The notes beneath the pieces were generated by a model. It saw only the letters and a list, made by a program, of their open reading frames with translations. It did not search any database and was not told the origin of the DNA. From Hibiscus mutabilis (taxonomy: Eukaryota; Streptophyta; Magnoliopsida; Malvales; Malvaceae), in contig CM033738.1 in NCBI GenBank assembly GCA_019671005.1, forward strand, positions 17,200,202-17,264,201: DNA of 64,000 nt, in the 5' to 3' direction. Below, piece by piece: positions 1-12,741 of this stretch. Both the position numbers and the translations under genes were made by a program. How positions within the stretch are numbered: the first letter of the stretch is position 1; the number at the start of each line of letters is the position of its first letter.

Positions 1-546
1 ATGGCACCGTATGAGGCTGAGCAGACTGTCATATTGGCTCGAGATCGGCTTAAGGCCGCTTTTGATAGACAGAAGTCTTATATCGATTAGAGACATCGGG
101 ATATTGAGTATGATGTGGGAGATGAGGTTTTCCTAAAAGTATCTCCGTGGAGGAAGGTACTTCGTTTTGGTTGGAAAGACAAGTTGAGTCATCGTTTCAT
201 TGGCTCTTATCGTATTATTCGTCGAGTTGGTCTAGTTGCATATCAGCTTAAGTTACCACCAAATCTTAAGCGTATTCATGATGTCTTCCACGTCTCTGTG
301 TTGAGATGCTTTCGTACTGATTTGTCTCATATTATTACAATAGAGGAAATTAAGATCTGTCCTGACTTACATTTTGAGGAGGAACTAGTAGAGATTCTTG
401 TTTTGGACAAGAAGGTTCTTCGGAGGAAGACCATTAAGATGGTCAAGGACTTGTGGCATAATCGTGGTCATGATAAGGCTACATGGAAGCCCATGACCGT
501 TGTCAAAGCTCAGTATTCGTATCTCTTTGATCTACGTAAATTTTGA
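1..546 (+). pseudogene. Tekay-type gypsy integrase C-terminus (element A)
   Basis: This is the last part of a Ty3/gypsy polyprotein, entering the window from the left. The frame reads from base 1, is broken by a TAG at 88-90, and stays open from 91 to the TGA at 544-546. Visible parts are the integrase C-terminal barrel (GDEVFLKVSPW, then KLSHRFIGSYRI), the linker with IHDVFHVSVLR, and a chromodomain-like tail (EILVLDKKVLRRKTIKMVK, then ATWKP). That order and wording match the Tekay/Del chromovirus clade. In the family the integrase inserts the cDNA and the chromodomain steers it to chromatin. The same segment of element C (11351-12112) is closely similar. The premature stop makes this copy non-functional. 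The clade is a family-level judgement; the reading frame and stop are seen directly. Confidence 0.85.
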
Positions 547-560
547 GGCCGAAATTTCTT

Positions 561-574
561 TTAAGGGGGATAGT
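561..574 (+). other. Polypurine tract of element A
   Basis: A purine-rich run containing AAGGGGGA lies 15 bases after the polyprotein stop and directly before the LTR start TGTAAC. This is the expected site for plus-strand priming. Confidence 0.75.
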
Positions 575-2920
575 TGTAACACACCAAATTTCCCCCAAAT
601 TAAAAACTCTAAATTGTAAAATCCTTAAATTAAAAACCCTATTTTTGGGGAATTTACTTCAGAAATCTTAATTGTGTTTGAGGACTAAATTGAGTAAAAT
701 TGGAAAGTTTGGCCTTATTTCAGAATTCTGGTGACCAAATTGAAATCAGGAAAAAACTTTGTGCTCAGTTAATGAGCCCTGGAAAGTGCAAGGTTGCGCC
801 TTGTTATTTACCCATTTCTTTGGGTATTTAAAAAATCTTTTTAGAGTTAAACACCCATTCAAATCCCATTTGATCTATAGTTGCCCTTAACTCTCTTTTT
901 TTCTCTCGAATAACAATTTTTTTATCACCTTTATTCCTTTTGCGTTCTGGCCAAGCTCCTTGCCGCCGTCCTTTCAACATTCCAAGTCTACCAGTGTGTA
1001 CCCTATTGTGTTCCGATCAAAACCCATCCATTGCTTTATCATTTCTGCTAACCGTGTGTGTCTGTGACCATCGTGAATCTATTCAGATTCTCTTTCTTGC
1101 CATTGCTGTTTTGTCTCTTCGAGTTGGGTAAGCCATTGTGGTCTTTTTCGGTTCCTTATTGTTTGGGTTGTGATTTAATCCTTTTACCTTGTTGTTTTAG
1201 CTGAAAAATAACAAACTTTGGTCACCGACCATCAAGGGTCCTATAAACCCTAGTCTCAGCTGGTTAAGTGAAAGGTATAGTGTTGGGCTATCATAGTCTG
1301 TCCAATGATTAAGCCCAAAATCCTTAGCCCTTATTTGATTTGGTTGGGCTGATCTAAAAACCATTTGTGTGAGCCCAAGAACCAGATGACCCATTTTCTC
1401 AGAACTAGACTAGATCTGTATGCCAAGCCGAACCGAGTCAGCCTTGAACTGAACCGAACTAGTGAGCCGAACCGTTAAACCATTGATTAACTTGAACTAG
1501 ATAACGTCAGCATTGATAGTATGACGTCATCATTAACGTTGACCATGATGTTAACGTTGACCGTTGACCGCCTCTTTTGATTGCCACCGTTGATCGTTGA
1601 CGTTTTAGCATTAACTTTTTCGATTAAAGTCAACTTTGTATTTTTGACGTCATAATTCTAAATCTGCTGCCTGTTTTCCCAAATTCAAACTTGAAAGACT
1701 ATTTTACTATTTACATTTATATGTACTTAGTATTTTGAGAATTGTATATCAAGATCTAATTTAGAATACTATTATGTTTAGGTGACATTGATTCGGATAC
1801 CGCGATTCTTCCTCCTCCTCTACCAGTGCGGTCTATTATTGCATAACCTGCGAGATCTGCACATGAGTATGGTTTGGATTATTGTTTCTATGTTAGTGTA
1901 TGTGGCATAGTATTAGATTTTTATGTGGTGTTTACTCTTGTAGGTGTTGACTCTGTCCGACCTAGTGCTAGGGCTGAGCGTGGAAAACATCACTCTCGAC
2001 GTTGAGTTGTTAGCTGCCTGAGGTGTGCCTCTTCTTGTGCTACATCTTTCTATGCTTTATGTATATATGTATGTATATACGTGTGTATGAATGTTTGACT
2101 TGTGAATTATGACATAATTTGTATGATGACATGCCATGCATAATATATCAGAATCGGACTAAATTAATATCATACATATTGTGCATGCATCACCGTTTAT
2201 TAAACAAGAATGCATTCAGATTCAGAAATCGAAATAACATGTCATATCATATGGGTTCAGAAATTGTACGGGGAAGGTCAGTGGTTCCACCCTTCGGGCT
2301 GAGTTCCACTTCGGACAGTGATAATGTTGAGAGTGGTTTTGTGAACCTTACTCTTCGGAAGGTGTATGTAGATGGGTGCATGACGTTGTAACTCGTGCAT
2401 TACATTATACGCATATGTATATCAGAATGTCTGATTGAGATTGTGTGTGATGATCGAATTTTTGGTTATATGTTTTTATCTACACTTTAGGGACACACTA
2501 AGCCTTATAGCTTACTCCCCCTTAGTTCTTGTTTTAGATACTCAAACTTAGGCGTATGGTACTTGGATGACCTCATTTATCGGACTTCTTTCATTTTATC
2601 AGTATGGTTTATTTTGGATTTACAAACTTTATCTTATTATTTTGGACATTTTTTTGTAATATTAGACTTGGGAAATTATTATTTGGGAATTACTATTTTA
2701 GCATGCATTATGATAACATTTTCAGAATTTTTATCAACTTTTTGGGATATTGATATATTAATGTGTTTTATATGAAATGGGATATTATTGAGTTTAATCA
2801 CTTTTAATAACTATTTTGTATATTAAATTTCTAAACCTAATAACGTTGCTTGAAGGACAAGTTTTTAAATGCAATTTCCTAGATTTGGCCTATTTTCTCT
2901 GGGCTGGGTGGGGGGTTACA
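575..2920 (+). mobile_element. 3' LTR of Tekay element A
   Basis: The LTR opens TGTAACACACC just after the polypurine tract and most likely closes at GGGGGGTTACA, giving TG...CA ends and about 2.35 kb, normal for Tekay. The terminal TGTAAC/GTTACA pair matches the ends of the LTR of element C at 7731-11262. It holds the phrases usual in Tekay LTRs (a 'cactaagcc..tagctta' block near 2495-2515) and no gene; short ORFs inside it are chance. The partner LTR lies outside the window, so the right end rests on the terminal motif only, and no TSD can be tested. Confidence 0.7.
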
Positions 2921-2929
2921 TGATTTTTC

Positions 2930-3380
2930 CTCATCTCGGCATCAAGAGAATGCTTAATATCATGCTCGAAGGTCTTACTGATGGCCCGAAAGACTTTCAA
3001 AGTGGTATCTTGCTTAGAGAATACCAAAATACCTTGAGACGATGCCCCAATTTTTGATCATTTTGGTATCAGGACAAGGCTTAACATCATGCCCGAAGGT
3101 TTTACTAATGGCCCAAAGGTCTTAACATCATGCCCAAAGGTCTTACTGGCAACCCGAAGGATTTAAAAGGTGACATCTTGCTTAGAGAACACCAGAATAC
3201 CTTGAGACAATGCCCTGATTTCCGTCGTGTTGGCATCAAGACAAGGCTTGACATCATGCTCGAAGGACTTATTGATGGCCCGAAGGCCTTAACATCATGT
3301 CAAAGGTCTTACTGATGGCACGAAGGACTTAGCATCATGCCCGAAGGACTTAAGAAGTGGTATCTCGCTTAGAGAATGCC
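2930..3380. repeat. Degenerate minisatellite-like repeats (CCCGAAGG / AACATCATG units)
   Basis: Imperfect copies of two interleaved phrases recur: 'acatcatgcccgaaggtctt' type units (about eight) and 'cttgcttagagaa(c/t)accaraatacc' type units (three). Larger blocks starting 'ggcatcaaga' repeat at about 2938, 3065 and 3229. No open frame is conserved between units, so this looks like an expanded non-coding part of an old LTR element. The parent family is not identified. Confidence 0.65.
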
Positions 3381-5983
3381 ATATGGAAACTTTAATGTGA
3401 TCTGCCTCTTCAACATGAGTTGCAGATCCAAGGTCTTTGCTAATCTTTGAATACCTGTTAAAATAAGCAAAATACTTTTAAGTTAGCATGCTCCTAACAT
3501 AGGGAGGTCTAACTATATGCGATGTATTGCAACATTCCCAGAGTTATTCAAATAAGCTCATATTCCTTGAAATATCATTCTCGATTCTTCTTTGATTCAT
3601 TTCTTTGTTGTGTGCTCTTAAATCTTCATCTTATAAATTGGATATTCATCTCAAATCTGATTCACTAACATGCTTTTAATCCTTTTGCGTGAACGACTTT
3701 CTTGTCTTAAAGGTTACCACCCATCTTTGTAAATAATCTGTCTTTGGTCCCTATACTATTCTTGTATAGGAACTCTCATCATTTCTTATGTTTAGTATTA
3801 CCCTAATCAATATTGGGCTCAACTACTTTCTATTCATTGACCCAACATTCAGAGTCTTCATTTGTTCGAACATTAGGGTGAGCAAAATGCCTCTACTCCC
3901 TAAAATCATCTTTAAATTCAATCTTCTTTATCGAACCATCTCGGCGAAAACCAACTCTAGGTCTCTATGCTTTAATTCTCAATATAAAGTACTGCAAAAA
4001 GACAATTTGTTTGTGTATATTTCAAAATAAGAAAATAATTGAATTTTTAAAATCAAAATTTGGAGAAAATGACAAAAAAATTAAAACCAATGTTCAAAAA
4101 AATTTGAAACCAATGTTTGGCCCCAAAATATCAAAAGCAATAGTACATTTACTTTAAATTAACAAAAATCAACTCAAATAAAGCGTATGCTTAGAAGATC
4201 TTGACTGTTGTGACGATATATGCACATGTTTAGTCTCTTCCATTCTATTAGGCTTCTGAGAGGAACGATTCCCATACCTAATTTCTAACTAATTTAAGGT
4301 GGCTATCTTAATCTCACTAACTCACCATACCCCATCCTTCCCTCATATGGTGTTGATCAGGTACTTGAAGTTTGGCATTCCATGAAGAAAGGTTAACCTT
4401 TACAAGCGGAATGTAATTTGAAGATAGACTCATCAAACTTAGATATCCACGTATGATCAAAATGGTCTTTGTAGGCTTGTAATGTAGGCCATGGGTCACG
4501 GTTAAGCAAAATCACATTTTTGTACTTATGTGACATGGATATGCTCATATGAAATATTCTCTTCTCTTTCACTCTTTCGATCGCTCTAGATTGCCCATTT
4601 TTGTGTTTTCACCCTAGAGTTCATTTTCTTTCTTCGAATTTGGGAATATGTATCTTTGGACCAATTTGCGTCTTGACTAGGCATTGATGCGCACTTTTAT
4701 TCAAAGGTGATCAACCCTCCATGTCTTCAAAATTTATATTTACTTGAATGGAGGATTACGTAGAAGTCTCTTACTCATTTCTTCTAGTTAAAGTCTCATT
4801 CTTGTATTGTCTGATCTGGGTGCTCATGTAAATCTTTTCTCTTTTATTCTTTTTCTTTTCTTCTTAATTATTTTTCTTTTTTATCATTTTTTCTTCTTTC
4901 TTTTTTCTTTTTTTCTAATCTTTTTATATTGTACCTTTTTGGGGCTTTTAGTCTAGAATTTATTTCCTTTTCTTCTAATTTAAGAATATGTATTTTTGGA
5001 CTATATTGTATCCTAACTAAGATTGATGCATGTTTTCGCTCGAAATTAATCAATTCTCCACGGCTCTTCTTAATTGAATGAAGAATTTCACTTGTGTATC
5101 TTGCTTTTCTTTTCAGTGCTTTCGCTTTTGATTCCTTCAACTTTGATGCTAGAAATTTTCAACTTGATTTGGTTATCTTGTTGAGCATAGATTTTCTTTC
5201 AACCATTTCTTTATGATGATTCCCTGGCCCTTGTATCCAATGTATCTGGTCACATTTCTTCCTCCTTAAAAAGTGAAATAATGTCATTCGTCATCCCATT
5301 CATAGACATCCAGATAAAGTTTTCAGGGGGTAGAAGTTTAGGGTTAACACTCGACTCAAAGAATCTTAAATGACAAATGCCTGAGAGGAGAATTCACTAA
5401 ATGAGATCTGCCCATTACCTGAACACTCATTTTGTTCCCCCGTTGGCCTAAATAGATTATCGGAGGCTCGTATTTGCAATATCCTCACAACATTCGATTC
5501 CTTCTAAACATAACCAGGTTGGAATTGATCTCTGGATTTGAATCAAAGGTACTCTTGCAATTGAAATTCAAGGACCTAATAAAAATGATATATACATATG
5601 CATGTCATTTTCGAAAAAAAAAATATGTGTATATGTGTATGGGAGAACAAAACTGTCACATAACAATGAATGGAATGTTTAAAGAAGTAAAGAATGCAAA
5701 AGTGTTTTCTAAATAAGAATAAAGAAAATGTGATTTTTCATTTTGACAAAAATAAATAGACATGTGTCTTTACAAAATATTCCTACTGCTTTAGGACTTA
5801 TGCCGTAGGGTTTGTTCTATGTATTTTTCTCAAAAGGGGAAACCAAAATGTGGGAGAGTCTTTACAAACTATCATGAATAGATGAGAAATCCATGCAAAG
5901 GGACTGCAAGTCATCCTCAAAGTGACAAATCATTCATTCTAGCTTTTCGGTACGATGTAAGCTTGTCTTATTTCCTTTGTTTT
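3381..5983. other. No gene seen; AT-rich decayed sequence
   Basis: Both strands contain only short scattered ORFs of low-complexity composition, for example a Lys/Arg/Glu-rich one antisense to a T-rich tract at 4868-5140. It lies on the 3' side of the minus-strand Tat-like gag at 5984-7030, so it may be further decayed Tat sequence, but no pol motif could be recognised. Confidence 0.5.
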
Positions 5984-7030
5984 CTACTGATGGATTAACT
6001 CTTGTGTTAAAACTCCATCGCTAATTAGCTTCTTGATCTCTCCCATTAATGGCCTACACTTCCTGGTGGAATGCCCTGGTGTCCCTGTGTGAAAATCGCA
6101 AGTACTACCTGGGTCAAAACTGTGGGCAGATAAGTTAGGCATAATTTTCAGTGTCCTAGGAATGAGGTAACAACATTCGACAAAAAAAGGAAACAAGTCT
6201 AAAATGGGAACTCTAAATATCTCAAGATCTGTGCTTGTTTGAGGAATTTTTTGTGACAACTTAGAAGGATCAACATGCCTTCTCCTCTTGCAATTACGAG
6301 CACTTTGGAAGCGACACTCATTTATTTCTTTATCTTCTTCCACTTCCTGACCGGTCTGGTCCCTAAACTTAGGACCCAATTTTCCTTTTAGAATCTTGTA
6401 TTCTAGGACCCAATTTTCCTTTTTGAATCTTGTATTCTATCCTTTCTCCAACCGTCATAAAATCCTCAAATCTGCTCATTGATTTTTAGAGCATTACATC
6501 AAAGAAATAAAGGGGAAGATTTGCATGAAACATGGGAGTCATTTCCTCTTCGGTTATGGGAGGTTGTACCTGGGTTGCTTAACTCTGCCACCTTAAAGCA
6601 TATTCTTAAAGCTCTCATATAGTCTCATCTTCAAGCCTTTAAGAAACGGACGACTTGGTGCTAGGTTCAAAGCATACTTGTATTGCCTTCAAAAGGCATT
6701 GGCTAAGTCAACCCACGACCGAACTTGGTTCTTACTTAATTGATTATATTATACTACGTTCGCCTCGCTAAACTATCGTGGAAGTAGTGAATCAACAACT
6801 TTTCATCCTCTAAGTTGCCCTCCATCTTTCTACAGAACATGGTGAAATGAATCCTAGGACAGCTAGTACCATTATACTTTTCAAAGTTAGAGACCTTGAA
6901 ATCATGCGGAATTGTCAACATCTCCTATGACCTTGATCATTTTCTCAAGTCTTTCTTCCAACTGCTTGAGTCTTGATTTTTGAGTTTGTTCCATTCTTTC
7001 CAAATTTTTGTCCATGATAAACTTCAACTA
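5984..7030 (-). pseudogene. Decayed Tat/Ogre-type gypsy gag
   Basis: On the minus strand, broken frames read like the Gag of Tat-lineage gypsy elements. Near 6600-6740 lie a QLSKNQVRSWVDLANAFW segment and then ALNLAPSRP, as in the capsid region. Near 6050-6110 is a Cys/His segment, CDFHTGTPGHSTRKC, followed by IKKLISDGVL, the zinc-knuckle-like end of Tat Gags. The segment 5984-6379 is open for 131 codons; upstream of it the frame is cut by several stops and shifts. Gag would form the particle. No pol follows, so this is an old remnant or part of a large derivative with deleted coding. The family call rests on remembered motif similarity. Confidence 0.6.
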
Positions 7031-7350
7031 ATTCTTGGGTTACTACCATTGAAGCACAAGAATTTTAGATCACGAAAGGTAATGTAATGTTTGTTAAATG
7101 ATAACGTCAGGTTAAATATGCAAGAAATGTGTAATGCAATGCATGGCTAAAATGTAAACATGTATGTAATAAGGTATTGATTCCAAAAGTTATCCCCACA
7201 GAACAACTTTCATTGAGACTAAAAGGTTTCATTTACATAAGATATTAGATGTTTACAAATAACGGTGAGCCCTAACACCCAATTTTTTAACTTCATCTAA
7301 TAACCGAGTCAGCTTTCCTTCGTGGTCCAGCACCAAATCAATATTTTAAC
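7031..7350. other. No feature seen between Tat-like fragments
   Basis: AT-rich sequence without a supported frame, presumably the decayed 5' part of the Tat-like element. Confidence 0.4.
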
Positions 7351-7590
7351 TTAACAGCATTGTTGCATCGACCAAGTTTGCCACTTGTTAAGCCACTTAA
7401 CGTGCTTGGGTAACAACAACTTAGAAGTTAGTTCTACAGTGCTTTCAAATGAAGCTTGCTTGATTGCTTCAACATGAATTCGACACGTGCGTAAAGAAGT
7501 TCTAAGCTCATCCATTTGCTCTTTCAGTACTGCATTTTTTGACTGAAGGATATTGGACTGGTCATCGCGTTGTTGTATAATTGTATTCAA
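7351..7590 (-). pseudogene. Short coiled-coil fragment, unidentified
   Basis: A 79-codon minus-strand frame rich in Gln, Glu, Leu and Lys (QRDDQSNILQSKNAVLKEQM...) looks coiled-coil at its N-terminal half. It lies 5' of the Tat-like gag on the same strand, so it may be the upstream helical part of the same old element. I do not recognise a specific family, and the end of the frame (after KLLLPKH) looks shifted. It has no sign of being an independent gene. Confidence 0.3.
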
Positions 7591-7730
7591 AATCTCATTT
7601 GCGGCTAGACTATCCTACAGCTTATCACTGAGAATGTTGCACCAGTTTTCGACTTCTTTTAAATTTTGTGACAACAGGCTGACTTGATTTTCACTTGTCC
7701 TACTTCTCTTCTTCCAATACTCCGAGTCAT

Positions 7731-10700
7731 TGTAACCCCCTCAGCCCGGCCTAGTCGCCACACCGACCCGAGCAAGTCACATTAGGTTTACCGTGGTAAA
7801 CTGAGAGAAGAAGCCCCAAAACGTGACCATTTTTTTCTTTTATCTTGTCTAGATGCTTAATTAATATCCTACATGTTCATGCTGACAAAAGATGAAACCC
7901 AACTCAATCGGGCTTCTATTTGACATCCAATTGGCCTCAAATGCAATTTAGGGACCAAATTGCAATTCCATAAAATTACAGGATTAAAGCTCATTTTTAA
8001 TGTTACCCAGCCTTCATTAATCAGGATTCAATCATACATGTCAAATTTCAGCTCAATCCGATCACTCAAGGTCATTTAATTGCATATACAGAACTCATGG
8101 ACTAAAATACAAAGGCCAAAACCGTGCTACAGTGACATTAACAGCTTTGGATGTTGTCCGTACCGATACGATTGCAACCACAACGATACGGTATGAAATG
8201 CCTCGTTTCGATACACATCCATGTCGTACCGATACGGTATGAAACGCCCTATTTTGATACACCTCTATGCCGTACTGATACGCCCAACTAACTTACCGAA
8301 CTTTTGAAATTGCTTTGTGGATCGTACCAATACAGATAGTGGTGTTTTGGTACGCGGGAATTGATTTAAAAAGCACTTTCCAGCGGTAGAAACCCATACC
8401 GAAACACCCCTCTCGTACCAGTACGCTAGGCCAAAGTAGCCTGGGCGTATCAGAACGACTAGCACGCGTATCAAAACCCTGTGCCTGGAAATACCCAACC
8501 GTGCCGATATGGTCCCACGCGTATCGGTATGCCTGAACCTGTGATGTCACTTTTTACTGATTTTTAATCTAAATAACATACCCAAACCACCCCAAACAAG
8601 TCTAATACATAACACCAGCATACTAGGCATACCACAAGCATCCAAGCTTCATAAACTTAGCATCCTAGCATGGCATCTTTGCATCAAAAGAAAAGCTAGA
8701 GGCATGCATTCAAGTAATAATCCAAAATGTAGACCAACACCAAAATACCAACATTAAAGGCCTCTTACAACTCAAGAGCAATCAAGCAACATGCTTAAAC
8801 AGGGAGTTCAACAAACATCTCCCAAAACCAAAACAAGTACCCCATTGCCTTTATTCTTATAATCTAATCCAAACATACTTTGTTAGCCAAGTCTTGCTAG
8901 GATCCCCTTGCTTCTTGCTGCCTCCCGAGACCTTAATTCTCTGCATTGATGGACAAAGAGAGCGTAAGCACACTAGGCTTAGTGAGGAGTGCTCAAATAC
9001 AATACACCACCAATGCAATTAAAACCATTGTTCAATAGCACATTGGAAATCCCTTTTTAAAATCATACTTTTCATCATAAAAAACATCATGCCTTAAAAA
9101 CTATGCAATGAACACTTTCAAAACCAGCATATTAAACCATATGCTACATGTATCATTAACCAACAGCAAATCCCATTGCTAACCTCAATTCAAGCCTTCT
9201 CATGCATAACAACCATATGCAAAGCTTAAAGAGTAAACATGTATAAATCACATTATACAACATAAACCTTTCAATGATACATTAACAATTATATTGGCTT
9301 ACAAGTGATCATTAAACAAGTCCAATACCAAAATAGTTCATCGGATACACGGATTCAACAAGTGTTCAACCAACACTTCAAGCCATCTCAACCGGAATAG
9401 CGATACAATAACAACCGCGGTACTTACACAACCCTTGGGGACACTAACCCCTTTCATCAGTTAGACGCTTAATCCACTAACGGGAGTTTTTTGTACTGTT
9501 TAACCCCTCTACCGTTAGGGTACTCGGATGGAGTTTTCGGTACACGAATCTAAACCCTTCAACATCCAATATGACTTATTATAGTGCACTCAATCCTATA
9601 GCCGGCCAACTATATCCGATAACAATTTTAAAACCACATCACTTGCCAATATAATTAACCATTTTAACATTTACCTCACTGTTTTTAACAAGCATTAACC
9701 AATCCTTTTTCCAAAGCAACAACTATGCTTTAAACCACAAGTATAGACCACTTACTTACAAGGATCACTTACCATGTGCATCCTTCAGCAAAACATGCTT
9801 AAAAACAGTATATCGAAAACTTTAAAACATGCTTAACAGTAGGTAACATGTAATCAAAACAAGTGAATAAAATCAGTTCAACTTAGCACGACCGAGATAG
9901 AAAATCCATTTTACTTACTTCCGAGTTTAAACCAACGTATCAAGCTAAGTTTAAACTCCCATAAACCACCTTTAAAACATTCCAAAGCCGGAATCCACGT
10001 TCTCACTCACCAATACGCGAAACCTCGATTCGCCGATGCAAAATCAAGTGTCCGAAGCCTCCAACGCTTCACCAATCACTTTCGGATCAACTTTCCTTGC
10101 TTTGACCACAACATAACAGAGGATTAATGCATCTCAATGCATTCAAGGCACTGCACTAACAAATCCTTTCAGATTTCCACAATCTTCACAAGATTACCCA
10201 TCCACAACAACCGAAATCTTCATCAAAACCTTCTCAAACACAACCCAGCCACAACCTAACAATCTAACACCACTTTTATCAACAATCAACACATTAAAAC
10301 AAAATCAACACATTAAAACAAAATCAAAACAACCTAACACCCCCACATTCACGCAGTCACCAAAACACCCCAAGAACACAAATCTAGCAACCTAAACAAT
10401 TAGAGATTCAAGAGTTTCGGGATTCCATTGACAACAACAGCTTATCAACATTATAAACATCCACAATATGAATTAAATCATCCTTAATTACCAGAAAATA
10501 GATTCAATCCGTGAATCAACTTATTTCCCCCAATTAACTCAATTAATCATTGAAAAATCATTAAAATCAGATTAGAAACACAAAATCAAGGATCAAATGC
10601 TTGAGAATTTCTGTAAAGAACCATACAATAGAGGAGATCTCAGACCTTACCCCTATTGTGAAGTTTCTCCCTCAATTGATTTGTGAAAAGCTAAAAAAAC

Positions 10701-11262
10701 ACAAGATTATTGTAAGATTTTGTGTAAACAATCTTTATAAAACAATTTGAAACAATAAAATCAAGTTAGAAACCACCTCACCTCTGGAAATTTGGTGAAA
10801 ACCTGAGTGTTTGGCTGAGGAGAGAATGGAGAGAAAAGAAATGACGTGATTTTGGTCTTGGAAATAGATAACTAACTTTTAACAAAAATCCTCTTTAATT
10901 AATAATTAAAACACATGTTAAAATATCTTCAATTAAGGGAGAAACCATCAGAAACCAATTGGTAAAATAGCTCATTAAAGATTCTAAGAATTTGACCCAT
11001 TTCATTTTAGTCACTAGAAAAATCACAGTTTTCAAAACATGCATTTTGGTCACTAGCCAAAATGTCTGACTTCCAAAACTCATTTTCCAAAATTTATTCC
11101 ACCAAAAATCATTATATATTAAAAGATGATTTTTAACTATTTTCCATATTTTTATCTCACCGAAAAATGTATTGTCCCGAATTTGACTCGAATCTCTAAC
11201 CTGGTCCATCAGACTGTCTAATAACCCACAAAACTGTTAGGCCCAAAAATCTAGGCGTTACA
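7731..11262 (-). repeat. 3' LTR of element C (about 3.5 kb)
   Basis: Read on the minus strand, it begins TGTAACGCCTAG right after the polypurine tract and ends GGGCTGAGGGGGTTACA at 7731. It contains no gene. A cluster of GTACCGATAC-type palindromes occupies 8155-8540, near its 3' side. The start is firm; the far end rests on the TG...CA ends and on similarity to other Tekay LTR ends here. Confidence 0.75.
8155..8540. repeat. Cluster of GTAYCGRTAC-type palindromes in LTR C
   Basis: Exact TACCGATACG occurs at 8161-8170 and 8227-8236 and GTATCGGTAT at 8521-8530. About a dozen one- or two-mismatch forms (cgatacggtat, gtactgatacg, gtaccaatac, gtaccagtacg, gtatcagaac) lie between, irregularly spaced. 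The same motif family fills parts of LTR G and both LTRs of J. Confidence 0.8.
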
Positions 11263-11266
11263 ACTC

Positions 11267-11285
11267 TCCTCCACTTAAGAAATTT
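11267..11285 (-). other. Polypurine tract of element C
   Basis: The minus strand reads AAATTTCTTAAGTGGAGGA, ending a few bases before the LTR start TGTAACGCC. It follows the integrase gene as expected for plus-strand priming. Confidence 0.75.
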
Positions 11286-11350
11286 CGTCCCCGAAATTTA
11301 CCTAAAGGAAACAAGTGCGGAAATTGTTTCAACATGTCTGACTTGCGCTC

Positions 11351-12741
11351 CTACGTGGCCTCCTCAACACCGCGGTGCCTCCACAATACCTTAACAAGCT
11401 CTACTGTCTTGCCACGCAGCACCTTACTGCTGGTATCAAGAATCTCTACCGGTTCTTCATCATAAGATAGACTCGGTCTCAACTCAATCTTCTCCACCGG
11501 CATGACATGAGATGGATCCGACCTATACCTCCGCAACACCGAAATGTGGAACACATCATGAATCTTTCCCAACTCCAGAGGTAGCCTTAAGAAGTATGCA
11601 ATAGGACCCACATGCTCAACAACCTCGTATGGTCCAATAAATCTCGGGCTAAGCTTCCATTTCCGCCTAAAAAGCAACACATTTTTCCAAGGCAACACAT
11701 TCAAAAACACTCGATCACCTACATCGTACTCTATATCCCTAAGCTTCAAATCTACATAGGACTTCTGACGATCTGCAGCTGCTTTTAAGCGCTCACATAT
11801 CAACTTTACCTTTTCAGTTGTGCCTTTCAAAACATTGGGCATCGACATAAACCTTTCCCCTACTTCTGCCCAACACACGGGCGTATGACATTTCCTGCCA
11901 TACAACGCCCCATAAGGTACCATCTGTATGCTAGCATGATAGCTGTTATTGTAAGAAAACTCCACCAATGGCAACTGCTTCTCCCATGTTCCCTGGTACT
12001 CAATAACACAACACCTCAGCATATCCTCGAGAACCTGAATCACGTGCTCCGACTGACCATCCGACTGAGGATGATATGAGGTACTGAAACTCAACCGGGT
12101 TCCCCAAAGCACGATGGAAACTCACCTAAAACCTTGCGGTGAACTGCGCATCCCTATCTGATACTATGGATTTGGGCACCCCATACAACCGCACAATCTC
12201 TGAGATGTACAATTCAGCCAACCTGTCCAAGGTATACGTAGTATGCACTGGCACAAAATGCACACACTTTGTAAACCGGTCAACAATCACCCAAATGGAA
12301 TCATTTTTGGTCGGCATCAAACGCAGCCCAGACATAAAATCCATGGTGATTCTTTCTCACTTCTATTTCGGTATTCTCAACGGTTGTAATAACCCGAAAG
12401 AAAACTGATGCTCAACCTTTACCCGCTAACAAACCATACACTGAGCAACAAAATTAGCCACATCCTTCTTTAATCCGACCCAATAGTACTCATCCTTTAA
12501 CCCTTGATACATTTTAGTATTACCGGGATGCATAGCAAAAGGACTAGCGTGTGCCTCAGTCAAAATAGTATGCCTCAACTCTTCATCTTCAGGTACCACT
12601 ATTCGACCTTTGAAACACAACACCCCATCATCACTAAAATGAAAATCTATAGGATTTCCATCCTGATATCTTCCACATGAGGTACCAAACTCCCATCATA
12701 CGTTTCTTCTCCTTAATCATCTGTGACAAGGATGGCTTCAC
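11351..12741 (-). pseudogene. Element C integrase with chromodomain
   Basis: The integrase would join the cDNA to chromosomal DNA. In order on the minus strand: the zinc-binding N-terminus at 12426-12623 (HPGNTKMYQGLKDEYYW, then CMVC), catalytic core part 1 at 12126-12344 (MDFMSGLRL, then IVSDRDAQFT), and core part 2 to the C-terminus at 11351-12112 (SYHPQSDGQSEHVI, GDRVFLNVLPW, IHDVFHISVLRRY, EILDTSSKVLRGKTVELVK). The two metal-binding aspartates and the glutamate of the DD35E triad are visible, but a frameshift near 12115 separates them. The tail ends at EEAT where a TAG replaces the usual Trp codon of the chromodomain. Wording and order match the Tekay clade. Confidence 0.85.

Noticed and set aside
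2119..2391. 90-codon ORF inside LTR A
   Set aside because: It lies wholly inside a non-coding LTR, has no motif and no homologous frame in LTR C.
4868..5140. Lys/Glu/Arg-rich 90-codon minus-strand ORF
   Set aside because: It is the antisense of a T/C-rich low-complexity tract; no motif or neighbour supports a gene.
8265..8550. Two overlapping minus-strand ORFs in LTR C
   Set aside because: They arise from the palindrome-rich tract, which has few stops; no domain and different frames.
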